From NCBI GenBank assembly GCA_023444055.1, contig JAEZRV010000063.1, positions 1-64,000 of the forward strand: a stretch of 64,000 nt of DNA, read 5' to 3'. This document shows, piece after piece, positions 1 to 8,493 of the stretch. The stretch comes from Bacillota bacterium (GTDB lineage Bacteria > Bacillota > Clostridia > Acetivibrionales > DSM-1351). How positions within the stretch are numbered: position 1 is the first letter of the stretch; the number at the start of each line of letters is the position of its first letter. Both the position numbers and the translations under genes were made by a program. The notes under the pieces were generated by a model that made no database searches, had not been told where the DNA came from, and saw only the letters and a list, made by a program, of their open reading frames with translations.

Positions 1-217
1 CTTGTTTAAGCTTTTTAATCTCATACTGACAAGAATAAAGTGCAGTCCCATGACCTGGAAATGCACTCTCTCCATATTCTTCGTATTCACTGATCCAGCG
101 GTATAGAGAGTTGTAGTGAATATTTAAAGCCTTAGCTGCCTCAGCTACAGGCATCTCATCATCCAAAACTAGTTTAACCGCTGCTATTTTAAATTGTTTA
201 TCATATGAACGTCTCAT
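1..217 (-). mobile_element. IS3-family transposase OrfA, N-terminal part
   Basis: The minus strand encodes a helix-turn-helix protein beginning MRRSYDKQFKIAAVKLV, with the pattern HYNSLYRWISEYEEYGESAF that is typical of OrfA of IS3-family insertion sequences. OrfA binds the element's ends and is normally joined to the OrfB integrase by ribosomal frameshifting. The ATG at 217 follows a good AGGTGA ribosome site. The gene runs off the left edge, so only about 72 codons are visible and OrfB is not seen. The duplicated terminal sequence at 234-321 lies just upstream, as expected for the element's left end. Confidence 0.8.
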
Positions 218-233
218 AAAGCAGTCACCTTTT

Positions 234-321
234 CATTATTTTTTCTTAACTTTGTGTCTACTTTATTGTACCATGTCCATTATTTTTTCTTAACTTTGTG
301 TCTACTTTATTGTACCATGTC
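234..321. repeat. Tandem 44-bp duplication of an IS left end
   Basis: Two exact adjacent copies (234-277 and 278-321) of a 44-bp unit. Read on the minus strand each copy begins GACATGGTACAATAAAGTAG, and both are preceded by TG, giving TGGACATGG. This looks like the left terminal inverted repeat of the IS3-type element whose OrfA starts at 217. A doubled end could come from nested insertion or slippage. Confidence 0.75.
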
Positions 322-512
322 CAAGAACCCTGTGTTCTAAAATTTAGACACGAATAAATACAATATAATAATTACAATAAAACAATTACAAGTTGTACGT
401 TTTGGCTCCGCTCAAACGTGCTTGCTAAAGCGGTTAAAACATTGATTCTTTGTCTCTATAACGCTACGACAGTCTCAAATAATTTCTCACAGGTAATATG
501 TATCTACCTGAG
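322..512. other. Non-coding flank of the IS element
   Basis: AT-rich sequence between the IS end and the terminator at 513. I see no open reading frame, RNA gene or clear promoter here. Confidence 0.5.
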
Positions 513-564
513 ACCGCCCCGCCTAACTGCCTTTTTCAAGGCACTGGGCGGGGTGTTTCTATTT
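513..564 (+). terminator. Rho-independent terminator
   Basis: The GC-rich arms GCCCCGCC and GGCGGGGT enclose a second stem (TGCCTT/AAGGCA) and are followed by TTTCTATTTT. It would insulate the recombinase gene at 742 from upstream transcription. Confidence 0.75.
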
Positions 565-741
565 TAAAATTCTATCAAAATAATCAATATAGATACCTCT
601 GTAATAACCAATATTCTGTTGAAATGCTTTCTGAAAGGGTCTATAACCTATTTACAAGTCCATTTCGCAAAAGGATTAACCCGACCCACCTTGGGCGGCG
701 TTACGAAAACTTCAATTATCGTTACAGGAGGTGAAAAAGCA

Positions 742-1437
742 ATGGATAAAGCAGTAGGATATGTTCGTGTATCTACAATAGGACAGGTTAATGACGGTTA
801 TTCTCTTTCCTATCAGACGGAGGAAATACAAAGATATGCCGCCGCACACAGCCTTGATTTAATAGGTATCTATGAAGACAAAGGAATAAGCGGGGCGAAG
901 GTTGATGAAGAGGATTTAACTATAGCAAGAGAAGGACTACAGGAAATGCTATCAGCGGTAAGGTGGCAGGAAGCAAAGTTTGTAATAGTACTCAACACCT
1001 TCCGCCTTTGGCGTTCAGATTTAGTTAAAGTACTTATTTACAGGGCACTAAAGCGGAATAATGCTGAAATACGGTCTATAGAGCAATCTAACTATAGCAT
1101 ATATACTAAAGACCCCACTGACATATTAGTAAACGGTATGCTTGAACTGTTAGACCAGTATCAAAGGCTAGAAATAGCTTTAAAACTTGGTAGGGGGCAG
1201 AAAGAAGAAAGCCCAACAGGGCGGTTATGCAGGTGGATGGGTTGCTTTTGGATACTCTGCTCAGAAGTCACAGAAGGCAATAGAAGTGAATGAAGAACAG
1301 GCTAACACTGTAAGGAGAGTATTTGAAATCAAACAGAGGAATCCCGCTCTCTCACTATCACAGATAGCCTCTATAACCAAGGTTCAAATCAAGCGTATTC
1401 TAGACCGTCGAGACTTCTATAGTGGTATCTGTCATTA
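742..1437 (+). pseudogene. Serine site-specific recombinase, frameshifted
   Basis: Large serine recombinase/resolvase N-terminus: the resolvase start AVGYVRVSTIGQVNDGYSL carries the catalytic Ser, followed by IYEDKGISGAK and a helical region. The start at 742 follows AGGAGGTG; an in-frame upstream ATG at 619 has no ribosome site. The frame is lost in a run of five Gs at 1193-1197. Removing one G restores KLGRGRKKKAQQGGYAGG and the recombinase domain continues (AFGYSAQ..., VNEEQANTVRRVFEI, RRDFYSGICHYG) to about 1437. The rest of a normal large serine recombinase is absent, because the frame continues into an unrelated ABC-like segment. The gene is probably a relic of an integrative element. 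A sequencing error in the homopolymer would explain the frameshift but not the missing C-terminal half. Confidence 0.7.
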
Positions 1438-2092
1438 TGGACAGATGATAGATTGCTGCCAAGACTTTTCATATTGCTTTAATGCTTGTAAGACTTACGG
1501 AATTATAGGAGAATGCGGTTCAGGTGGGTGGGCGTTATCTTATACCCTAACTGGAAGAGAAAAAGTTACAAATGGACAAGTAATAATTAATGGTAGACAT
1601 ATAGATTCAAAAGATTTGCAAAAATACAGTTTCTATGTGGGAGAAGGTATTAGTAGTGGAGGGTTTAATATTGGAAAGAATTCTGTTCTCAAGCAACTAC
1701 AAGCAGGAATTAAGATAAGTGGAAGAAAAGATTATTCTGTAGAAGATATTATAACATTATTTGGTTTATCAAAAGATAGATTGAATTACGAGGTGGAAGA
1801 ACTAAGCTGGGAAAGGTGGAGGGCTTCAATAGCAATAGGATTTGCATATGAGAAAAGTGTATACTGCTTCCCTTGGTGTAGTACTAGTTGGGTAAATGAT
1901 TTAATTTTGAATTCAGGTATTCATCGATGTTTTGATATTTTAAAACAGGATGGTGCAATTATATTACTTCCAACAGGAAACCAACAAGGCGTAGAATACT
2001 TCATTGACGAAATAGTCCACCTAAATAACTCTAGAAGTTTGCCTTCGCAGACAGCAATGGAAATAGTTGAGGAGTTTAGGAGGAAAAAGTAA
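1438..2092 (+). pseudogene. Degenerate ABC-ATPase-like segment fused to the recombinase
   Basis: The frame that carries the recombinase middle continues without a stop for about 215 residues that are not recombinase. GIIGECGSGG followed by LTG and GQVIINGRHI resembles the Walker A region and following strand of an ABC ATPase, but the GK[ST] lysine is missing. SWERWRASIAIGFAYEKSVYCFPW sits where the LSGG signature and Walker B would be, also without the catalytic acidic pair. It is either a member of a degenerate, non-hydrolysing ABC-like family or a decayed gene joined to the recombinase by recombination near 1437. There is no independent start or ribosome site at the junction. Confidence 0.4.
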
Positions 2093-2602
2093 AGAGAATT
2101 TAAATTATAAATAAACTACAACACTGCAACACTTTACATACAAAAAGGTAGAGAAGCCAAGCGTTTAAAAACAATTGACTACGACAATATGATGCAATAT
2201 AACTAAATTACCACGCCCACCTTTAGAGGGCAGTGGAGGCTAACCAGAATCAAGTCCTATTAAAGAGAGAATAGAGTATATATACTAATACTCCCTTAAT
2301 AGGACTTTCTTTTTTATAGAGCCTCATTCCATGGAAAAAATGGTTTAAGTGATTCGAGCGTAAGCTCTTTGAGATTTGGTTGGTGAAAAGATTGTGAGAT
2401 ATACAGGATGGGCTTTTAGTAATAATTTTAATACATTGGAAGAATGGTTAGGATTAATCTTTTCTGAGGATGAAAAAGTTTTCCCAAGCAACCAGATGGA
2501 AATATAACTAATGTGATGTTGTTAAACAATTTACGAATAATGATTAAACTGTTATTATAAACTAAAGAACTTAAGAATATAAACTAGAAAGGGAATGAGA
2601 TT
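2093..2602. other. Intergenic relic region
   Basis: No complete gene. A short open stretch (about 2113-2205) ends in KRLKTIDYDNMMQYN and looks like the tail of a mobile-element protein. A second open stretch at about 2396-2507 reads GWAFSNNFNTLEEWLGLIF and is unrecognised. The terminator at 2252-2315 separates them. The aminopeptidase ribosome site lies at the right end. Confidence 0.45.
2252..2315 (+). terminator. Rho-independent terminator
   Basis: The arms AAGTCCTATTAA and TTAATAGGACTT flank an AT-rich loop, followed by TCTTTTTT. Confidence 0.75.
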
Positions 2603-3358
2603 TTGATATATTTAAGATCTGCTGAAGAGATTGAAAAAATTCGAAAAGCCGGGATTATCGTGGCTCAATGCTATAAAGAAATAGGAAATTTTATTAGACC
2701 AGGTATTTCAACTTTAAAAATTGATAAACTTGTAGAAGAAATTATAAGTAAACATGGTGCAAGACCTGCTCAGAAAGGATACAGCGGGTATCCTTATGCA
2801 ACATGCGCATCTGTAAATGATGGAGTATGCCATTGCTTTCCAAATAATAATCCACTTGTGGATGGAGATATTGTTACTATTGATATGGTTGTTGAATTAG
2901 ACGGATGGATGGCTGATTCGGCATGGTCTTTCGAGGTTGGAACAGTATCTGAGGATGCAAAAAAGTTACTTGAAGTCACAAAAAAATCATTATATTTGGG
3001 AATTGAACAGGCTCAAATTGGCAATAGGATAGGGGACATTTCGTTTGCTATCCAGCAATATGCAGAATCAAATGGATTTTCAGTTGTAAAAGATTTTGTG
3101 GGACATGGAATTGGAAAAAGTATGCATGAAGAACCACAAGTTCCGCATTACGGAAATCCAAAAAGGGGACAACGGATTATTGAAGGAATGGTATTTACAA
3201 TAGAGCCAATGATTAATGCTGGAGATTATAGCATAAAAATTGATGATAATAATAATTGGGATGCAAGAACCCTTGATGGCAGTTTATCAGCTCAATATGA
3301 ACACACTATTGCAATTACAAAAGATGGTCCTGTAATTTTAACCTGCCTAGATGCATAA
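2603..3358 (+). CDS. map: Methionine aminopeptidase, type I
   Basis: Removes the initiator methionine from nascent cytosolic proteins using a two-metal centre. The 251-residue length and the start IYLRSAEEIEKIRKAG match type I bacterial enzymes. All metal ligands can be placed: Asp94, Asp105, His168 (in GHGIGKSMHEEP), Glu201 (in FTIEP) and Glu233 (in QYEHT), with the substrate His at 77 (GVCHCFP). The start is TTG at 2603 after AAAGGGAATGAG. Compared with the usual NEVVVHGIP motif the His-77 region (NDGVCHCFP) is divergent, so this may be a second, accessory Map rather than the ribosomal-protein-operon copy. It stands alone, with a terminator on each side. Confidence 0.9.
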   Translation: MIYLRSAEEIEKIRKAGIIVAQCYKEIGNFIRPGISTLKIDKLVEEIISKHGARPAQKGYSGYPYATCASVNDGVCHCFPNNNPLVDGDIVTIDMVVELDGWMADSAWSFEVGTVSEDAKKLLEVTKKSLYLGIEQAQIGNRIGDISFAIQQYAESNGFSVVKDFVGHGIGKSMHEEPQVPHYGNPKRGQRIIEGMVFTIEPMINAGDYSIKIDDNNNWDARTLDGSLSAQYEHTIAITKDGPVILTCLDA

Positions 3359-3385
3359 TACAAAAAAGAGGATAGGCTTTTCTAT

Positions 3386-3419
3386 AAAACAGCTTCACGA
3401 CAATTAGTGGAGCTGTTTT
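3386..3419 (+). terminator. Terminator after map
   Basis: AAAACAGCTTCAC pairs with GTGGAGCTGTTTT (one mismatch) and the 3' arm supplies the T-run. Confidence 0.7.
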
Positions 3420-3505
3420 GATACCATTTAAAATATTTTTTGTGTACAGGCAATATTTGATAGATACTCTCATAGACTAGAAAGGTACACTATTTTTGAA
3501 GTATG

Positions 3506-3532
3506 AATATTATGCTCTTTCTGGCATAACCA
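3506..3532 (+). promoter_or_regulatory. Possible sigma-E-type promoter of sigK
   Basis: AATATT, a 13-base gap, then CATAACCA resembles mother-cell sigma-E/K promoters. In Bacillus and Clostridioides sigK is transcribed by sigma-E. The stretch also contains an inverted repeat (AAGTATG/CATACTT). The assignment rests on sequence resemblance only. Confidence 0.3.
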
Positions 3533-3560
3533 TACTTCATTATTGTAGGAGGTGCCTTGC

Positions 3561-4274
3561 TTGGTAGAGCTGATATTTACAGCGATCATTAATGGACTAC
3601 TAAACAACATTTTCCTCATGTTAGGTTACGTTTCAAATATGAATTCCTTTCCTCAGCCGTTAAATCCTGAGGAGGAAATGCACTATGTTGAAGCATACAA
3701 GAATGGCAATGAGGAAGCAAGGAATATTCTAATTGAGAGAAACTTAAGGCTTGTTGCACACATTGTAAAGAAATATGGTTCTTGTGGCAATGACAGCGAT
3801 GACCTTATTTCTATAGGTACAATTGGATTAATTAAGGCAATATCAACCTACAACATGGATAAAGGTACACGTCTTGCAACCTATGCTGCAAGGTGTATTG
3901 AAAATGAAATTCTAATGCAAATCAGGGCTACTAAAAAAATACAAAACGAAGTATCACTTCAAGATCCAATTGGTATTGATAAGGAGGGCAATGAAATTAC
4001 GCTAATCGATTTGATTAGCAACGACTCTGAATCAGTAGTGGATGAAGTTGAACTAAAGATGCAGGTTAAAAAGCTGTATAGCAAGATGAAAGTATCTCTT
4101 AAAAACAGAGAAAAGGTAGTACTGGAGTTAAGGTACGGGTTACAAAATGGAACAAGCAAAACTCAGAGAGAAATTGCAAAAATGCTTGGAATATCCAGAT
4201 CATACGTATCGAGAATTGAAAAGAAAGCAATAAAAAAATTAAGCAAGGAACTTAAACCAGAAAGCTGCCAATAA
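3561..4274 (+). CDS. sigK: RNA polymerase sporulation sigma factor K (with pro-sequence)
   Basis: Late mother-cell sigma factor that directs spore coat and cortex genes. Strong resemblance to Bacillus SigK runs throughout: NAFPQPL-like start of the mature part (NSFPQPLNPEEE), region 2 NLRLVAHIVKKYG and DLISIGTIGLIKAI, TYAARCIENEILM, and the region 4 helix-turn-helix TQREIAKMLGISRSYVSRIEKKA. The first ~30 residues (VELIFTAIINGLLNNIFLMLGYV) are hydrophobic, like the pro-sequence removed at the forespore membrane. The TTG at 3561 sits 8 bases after AGGAGG; a GTG at 3552 lies inside that ribosome site and is unlikely. The gene is continuous, so there is no skin-type insertion. It marks the host as spore-forming. 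Confidence 0.93.
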   Translation: MVELIFTAIINGLLNNIFLMLGYVSNMNSFPQPLNPEEEMHYVEAYKNGNEEARNILIERNLRLVAHIVKKYGSCGNDSDDLISIGTIGLIKAISTYNMDKGTRLATYAARCIENEILMQIRATKKIQNEVSLQDPIGIDKEGNEITLIDLISNDSESVVDEVELKMQVKKLYSKMKVSLKNREKVVLELRYGLQNGTSKTQREIAKMLGISRSYVSRIEKKAIKKLSKELKPESCQ

Positions 4275-4327
4275 ATGAACATACCCCCTATCAGGTAGAA
4301 CGCAATAATTTGTTTTCGTTTTAAGAG

Positions 4328-4418
4328 TAAAGCACCAATCGAGGTGAACCGAACCCTAAAAGTTAGACTTAAATCTAGCAATTGGAGGTTGGTTCCGATG
4401 ATTGGTGCTTTATTAATG
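4328..4418. repeat. Nested palindromic repeat, copy 1
   Basis: The outer arms AAAGCACCAATC and GATTGGTGCTTT enclose TGAACCGAACCC and GGTTGGTTC, which also pair in part. A closely similar copy lies at 56372-56464. The inner sequence TGAACCGAACCCTAAAAGTTAGACT resembles the terminal repeat of IS150-group elements, so this may be a small non-autonomous derivative. Confidence 0.65.
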
Positions 4419-4419
4419 T

Positions 4420-4695
4420 GAAGAGGGTATAAGTACATTTAATGTATCAACTCCAATAACTTGTGGTCTTGACTGTTCTGAGTTGGTTTGTGTAGCATTT
4501 CAGCTAGGTCAAATGTATGGTACAACTGACTTAGTGTCAAGCTTAGGTCCTTTTAGAATCGCAACGAGTGACCCTCAGTGTATGGATATCTATAACAGTT
4601 CGGGTGATCATGTTTTATATTTTATAGTAGCTTTACTGTTTCTGGAAAAGTATATTATAATATATATGAAGCTACTACAACCTATAATTATCTAG
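4420..4695 (+). pseudogene. NlpC/P60-type peptidase relic
   Basis: Open frame without a credible start that begins right at the palindromic repeat. PITCGLDCSELVC resembles the DCSG cysteine motif of NlpC/P60 cell-wall peptidases, and further on ATSDPQCMDIYNSSGDHV resembles the PGDL...HVGIY segment with the catalytic His. The intervening spacing fits, but the N-terminus is missing and the tail after the His is not family-like. Probably a decayed fragment. Confidence 0.4.
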
Positions 4696-4740
4696 GCGGT
4701 TGGTAAATAGTAATTCAAAGTTTAATATACATTTTATATT

Positions 4741-4764
4741 TATGCCAATAAATAACTTGGCATA
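4741..4764. promoter_or_regulatory. Perfect 8-bp inverted repeat before lipoprotein gene
   Basis: TATGCCAA and TTGGCATA are separated by 8 bases, about 30 bases before the start at 4795. It could be an operator or a small leader hairpin. Confidence 0.4.
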
Positions 4765-4794
4765 AATATGAAAATTAACAGATGGGTGGTAAGT

Positions 4795-5448
4795 ATGAAT
4801 ATGAAGAGAATAAAATTTATATTATTAATAGTCAGTCTATCGGTTTCCTTTTTTATGGTTTCTTGTGCTAGTTCTGGAGAAAATGCTACTCCAGTAAGTA
4901 ATGCAAACATTACGACAACTACAAATAACTCTGAAGTGCTTATGGAAAATAATAAACTAAGGAATGAAAATGATAAACTAACGTCAGATAATGATGCTTT
5001 GAAATCTAGGAATGAATATCTTGAGAAAAATCTAGCGGAATTAGGGAACTCACCATTTGAATGCAATTATACTACAGATATACTTCTTCAAAAAATTTAT
5101 ACTGAAAACAGTAAGGTTGATATATTCCCTGGAATATTGCAGGGAATACGTGTAGAAGAGATTGGAGAGGAAACATATTTTATTTTTACTATCGACAGAA
5201 TGGCGGTCAATCCAAAATGGGATGGTCCCGGTTCGGACTCTGGGAAAGGATATTTTATAAATTCTGAAAAAAAATATGAAGAGTACAAAGGTGGACTGGG
5301 TACGGTTTTCTCATACAAGGGATATGAAAATACCATAGAAAAAAGGAAAGCTATTCTCAATGATCCCAACTATAAAAATGATCGAGTATATAATTTCTAT
5401 ATGATTGGTGATGAGATTGTTTTTGTTGGTCCAGATCCTGGACCTTAA
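4795..5448 (+). CDS. Lipoprotein with coiled-coil segment, unknown function
   Basis: A 217-residue protein with a signal peptide (KRIKFILLIVSLSVSFFMVS) and a lipobox ending at Cys (MVSC-ASS), so it should be anchored to the outer face of the membrane. A Thr/Asn-rich linker is followed by a heptad-like stretch (NNKLRNENDKLTSDNDALKSRNEYLEKNL) and a ~120-residue C-terminal domain that I do not recognise. The ATG at 4795 follows GGGTGGT; the upstream in-frame ATG at 4768 lacks a ribosome site. No operon partner is evident. Confidence 0.75.
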   Translation: MNMKRIKFILLIVSLSVSFFMVSCASSGENATPVSNANITTTTNNSEVLMENNKLRNENDKLTSDNDALKSRNEYLEKNLAELGNSPFECNYTTDILLQKIYTENSKVDIFPGILQGIRVEEIGEETYFIFTIDRMAVNPKWDGPGSDSGKGYFINSEKKYEEYKGGLGTVFSYKGYENTIEKRKAILNDPNYKNDRVYNFYMIGDEIVFVGPDPGP

Positions 5449-5605
5449 AGAATTGGTATACAACATGACGATGGCAATGAAGGAAAGTATTGCATTCGTT
5501 GATATAGTGTTTTCAAAATAATAAATTTATTGTATAATATATATGATAAGAAATTCTAGTGTCGAGTTAACCACTTAAAATACTCAAAATATTTTGAGGA
5601 GGTTT

Positions 5606-6985
5606 ATGAGATTGAAAACGGTACTTTTAAATAATATTAATTCTATTTATACCTTTAATGATAGGGATGAAATATTTGAAAATTGCAGTATCCTTATTGA
5701 AGGTTCCAAAATTATTTCTATTGGTGAAAATTTATCGATTCCTACGGGAACAGAAGTTATTGATTGCAGTAACTTAATTGCTCTTCCGGGCTTTGTCAAC
5801 ACACATCACCATTTATACCAAACATTATTTAGAGGAATAAAAGAAGTCCAAGAAAAACCACTATTTCCTTGGCTTATAGGGCTTTACGAGTTTTGGAAAA
5901 ACATAACCCCTGAAGCTGTATATTATGGAGCTATGGTTGGCTTTAGCGAACTTTTAAGAACCGGCTGCACACTTACGTCTGATCATCACTATGTTTTCCC
6001 AGAGAATCAACCTCATACTTTAATCGATGACCAAATTAGAGCTGCTAAAGAAATTGGAATTAGATTTCATGCAACCCGTGGTTCAATGTCTTTGGGTAGA
6101 GATCAAGGTGGTTTGCCTCCAATGTCAGTAGTTCAAACTGAAAGTAAAATATTAGAAGATTGCCATAGACTAGTTAGCGAGTATCATGATGTCAATGATT
6201 TTGCAATGACTAGAATAGCCTTTGCACCTTGCTCTCCTTTTTCGGTTACTAAAAGTTTAATGTTAGAGACAAAGGATTTAGCAAGAAAATTAAAAGTTAT
6301 GATGCACACTCACCTTGCAGAAACTTTAGATGAAGAGAAGTTTTGTATTGAGAAATATGGGAGAAGACCTTTTGAACTCATGGAAGATTTAGAATGGATA
6401 GGGAATGATGTTTGGTTTGCCCATGGAATATATTTAAATGATAGAGAAATAAATAATCTCAATGGTTCTGGTATAGCTCACTGCCCATCATCAAATATGA
6501 AGCTTAACAGTGGCATTTGTCGAACGACTGATATTGTAAAATCAAAAAAAGGTAATTTAAGTATCGCTGTTGATGGAAGTGCTAGCAATGATGGCTCTAA
6601 TATGTGGGAAGAAGTAAGAAGAGCTTATTTATTAAATCATTTGAAATACGGTGTTGATGGTTTAAATGCTTATGAAATATTAAAGGTGGCTACCAGGGGT
6701 GGGGCTGATGTACTTGGAAGACCAGACACAGGTCGACTTGATGTTAATAAAGCTGCTGATATAATTCTTTTTGATTTAAATAGGGTTGAATTTGCAGGTT
6801 GTCATGACCCCTTAGTATCATTAGTATGTCTTGGAAATTCTAGTTTTACAAAAATGACTATGGTTAACGGAGAAGTCGTATGTAAGGATGGAGAACTTCT
6901 TACTGTCGATGCAGATAATATTTATAAGAAAGCTCATAACCTCGCAAAAGACATTGTTAACAAAGAGAGAGCTAAAAGTAATTGA
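5606..6985 (+). CDS. 8-oxoguanine deaminase-like amidohydrolase
   Basis: Metal-dependent amidohydrolase of the TrzA/AtzB group, 459 residues. The metal motif NTHHHLYQTLFRG is near residue 68, HTHLAET follows as the mid-barrel His, then WFAHGIYL, and IAVDGSASND carries the catalytic Asp. The NTHHHLYQT and LFPWL segments resemble characterised 8-oxoguanine deaminases, which produce urate from 8-oxoguanine. That reaction would fit the adjacent purine locus, but guanine or another aminopurine cannot be excluded. The start ATG at 5606 follows GAGGAGG directly; an in-frame TTG at 5594 is inside the ribosome site. It is convergent with the xanthine dehydrogenase operon and shares its terminator. Confidence 0.75.
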   Translation: MRLKTVLLNNINSIYTFNDRDEIFENCSILIEGSKIISIGENLSIPTGTEVIDCSNLIALPGFVNTHHHLYQTLFRGIKEVQEKPLFPWLIGLYEFWKNITPEAVYYGAMVGFSELLRTGCTLTSDHHYVFPENQPHTLIDDQIRAAKEIGIRFHATRGSMSLGRDQGGLPPMSVVQTESKILEDCHRLVSEYHDVNDFAMTRIAFAPCSPFSVTKSLMLETKDLARKLKVMMHTHLAETLDEEKFCIEKYGRRPFELMEDLEWIGNDVWFAHGIYLNDREINNLNGSGIAHCPSSNMKLNSGICRTTDIVKSKKGNLSIAVDGSASNDGSNMWEEVRRAYLLNHLKYGVDGLNAYEILKVATRGGADVLGRPDTGRLDVNKAADIILFDLNRVEFAGCHDPLVSLVCLGNSSFTKMTMVNGEVVCKDGELLTVDADNIYKKAHNLAKDIVNKERAKSN

Positions 6986-7040
6986 GGATGCTCGGATGAT
7001 GTATTGATATTACTTTTATAGTTCATATTTAAATTGACAG

Positions 7041-7087
7041 AAAATGAAGCACTCTATCATAAAAAATGGTAAAGTGCTTCATTTTTT
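7041..7087. terminator. Bidirectional terminator
   Basis: AAAATGAAGCACT pairs with AGTGCTTCATTTT, with T-runs on both strands. It ends the deaminase gene on the plus strand and the xanthine dehydrogenase operon on the minus strand. Confidence 0.8.
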
Positions 7088-7145
7088 GCACAAAATTGGA
7101 GTGAAAATGGGGTATAGCTGGTAGTGGAGAGACAGATTGAAATAA

Positions 7146-7973
7146 TTAAATACCGTTTTGTTTCAGAAAATCTTTTAAAAGATTCAAACATACTGTCTTC
7201 CTATATTCTTTTGAAACTCGTCCTGCACTAGGATTTATTGCATTTTCAAAGGCATTAAGATAGTCTTTCTTTATTTCCTTCGCTTCAGCAAAAGTTTTTC
7301 CTATGAGCATCTCATCAATCTCAGGATGTCTGGTTATAGTCGGCTCAATTGCTCCGAAGGCTGTTGCAACATGCAAAATAACTCCATTTTCTGCATGGAA
7401 GAGACCTGCAAAACCTGTTCTGGAAATTGAAAGTGCATTTCTAGCACCTATCTTTTTATAATAGTAATGATTTGTATATTTTTTAGGAAGTAAAACTTCA
7501 ACTATAAGCTCACCTTCTCTTAGATCAAGTAGCTTTCTTTCCTTATAAAAGTCTTTTATATAAATTGTTCTATCTGAATCAGCACTCTTTAACCTAATAA
7601 GTGAATCTGTTGCAAATAAAATTAGTACTGAATCAGCCTTGGCTGATCCATTTCCGATATTACCGCCGATGGTTCCAAAATTTCTAATTGCTGGACCAGC
7701 TAACTGTGACATAGAATCTTTTAAAATTTGTGGTGTTAAATCAGATTCCTCAATATCGGTAAAGGTTGCTTCTGCACCTATTTTTATATAATCTTTGTCT
7801 TCTGTGATAGCCTTTAACTCAGGTATTCTGTGTAAAAAAAGGAATTTGTGCTCTCTACCGTCCTCGATCATTAAATCTGTTCCACCGCCATAGGGTTTAA
7901 CTTTTTCCTTTTTCATTAATAAGAGAGCTTCTTCTTGGGTTTCCGGTACATAACCATTATTCAATTCTACCAT
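7146..7973 (-). CDS. xdhB: Xanthine dehydrogenase, FAD-binding subunit
   Basis: A 275-residue member of the CoxM/XdhB flavin subunit family. PYGGGTDLM near residue 28 and RNFGTIGGNIGNGSAKADS near residue 100 are the two FAD pyrophosphate/isoalloxazine segments, and a CO dehydrogenase flavoprotein C-terminal domain follows. It passes electrons from the iron-sulfur subunit to NAD or another acceptor. It overlaps the iron-sulfur subunit gene by 7 bases and is the last gene of the minus-strand unit starting at 10605. Confidence 0.9.
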   Translation of the reverse strand: MVELNNGYVPETQEEALLLMKKEKVKPYGGGTDLMIEDGREHKFLFLHRIPELKAITEDKDYIKIGAEATFTDIEESDLTPQILKDSMSQLAGPAIRNFGTIGGNIGNGSAKADSVLILFATDSLIRLKSADSDRTIYIKDFYKERKLLDLREGELIVEVLLPKKYTNHYYYKKIGARNALSISRTGFAGLFHAENGVILHVATAFGAIEPTITRHPEIDEMLIGKTFAEAKEIKKDYLNAFENAINPSAGRVSKEYRKTVCLNLLKDFLKQNGI

Positions 7974-8440
7974 AGCCCATCACCTTCTTTCGCTGCGATA
8001 GCTATAGCTTTCACTATAGCATTATATCCAGTACAACGACATAAGTTTCCAGATATACCGCGCCTTATCTCTGTTTCTGTTGGATGCGGATTTTTTGCAA
8101 GGATACATTCGGTAGCAAGTATCATACCTGGGATACAGTAGCCACATTGCACGGCAGTAACTTCACCATATGCTTTTTCAATTGCCTTGAACCTTTCAGT
8201 CTTACTAAAGCCTTCGATTGTCGTAACTTCACAACCATGAATTCTTCCCATTGCAAACATGCATGAGTTAGCAAGTCTTCCATCGATAATAACAGAGCAT
8301 GCTCCACATTCTCCTTCTTTACATCCGCACTTTACGCCTGTAAGTTTATAATAAACCCTCAATACATCCAGGAGTCTGTCTGATGCATTTCCATTATATT
8401 TAACATTTTCACCATTAAGCTTAAACTCAATGCTATCCAT
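7967..8440 (-). CDS. xdhC: Xanthine dehydrogenase, 2Fe-2S subunit
   Basis: A 157-residue protein with the two [2Fe-2S] domains of molybdenum hydroxylases. The plant-type ferredoxin Cys set is in CGCKEGECGACSVIIDG plus a later Cys (LANSC). The four-helix set is in QCGYCIPGMILA and GNLCRCTGYNAI. It relays electrons from the molybdenum subunit to the FAD subunit. It has a good GGAGG ribosome site and is spaced 53 bases after the molybdenum subunit gene. The symbol follows E. coli usage for the iron-sulfur subunit and should not be confused with the XdhC insertase at 25222. Confidence 0.92.
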   Translation of the reverse strand: MDSIEFKLNGENVKYNGNASDRLLDVLRVYYKLTGVKCGCKEGECGACSVIIDGRLANSCMFAMGRIHGCEVTTIEGFSKTERFKAIEKAYGEVTAVQCGYCIPGMILATECILAKNPHPTETEIRRGISGNLCRCTGYNAIVKAIAIAAKEGDGLW

Positions 8441-8493
8441 TATATTCCTCCTTCGTATAGCAAATTATCTCAGAACACTGTGTGGGATTACAA

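Noticed and set aside
742..4274. Skin-type intervening element at sigK, suggested by the nearby serine recombinase
   Set aside because: sigK is continuous from pro-sequence to region 4, map lies between the recombinase and sigK, and no sigK fragment was found elsewhere in the window.
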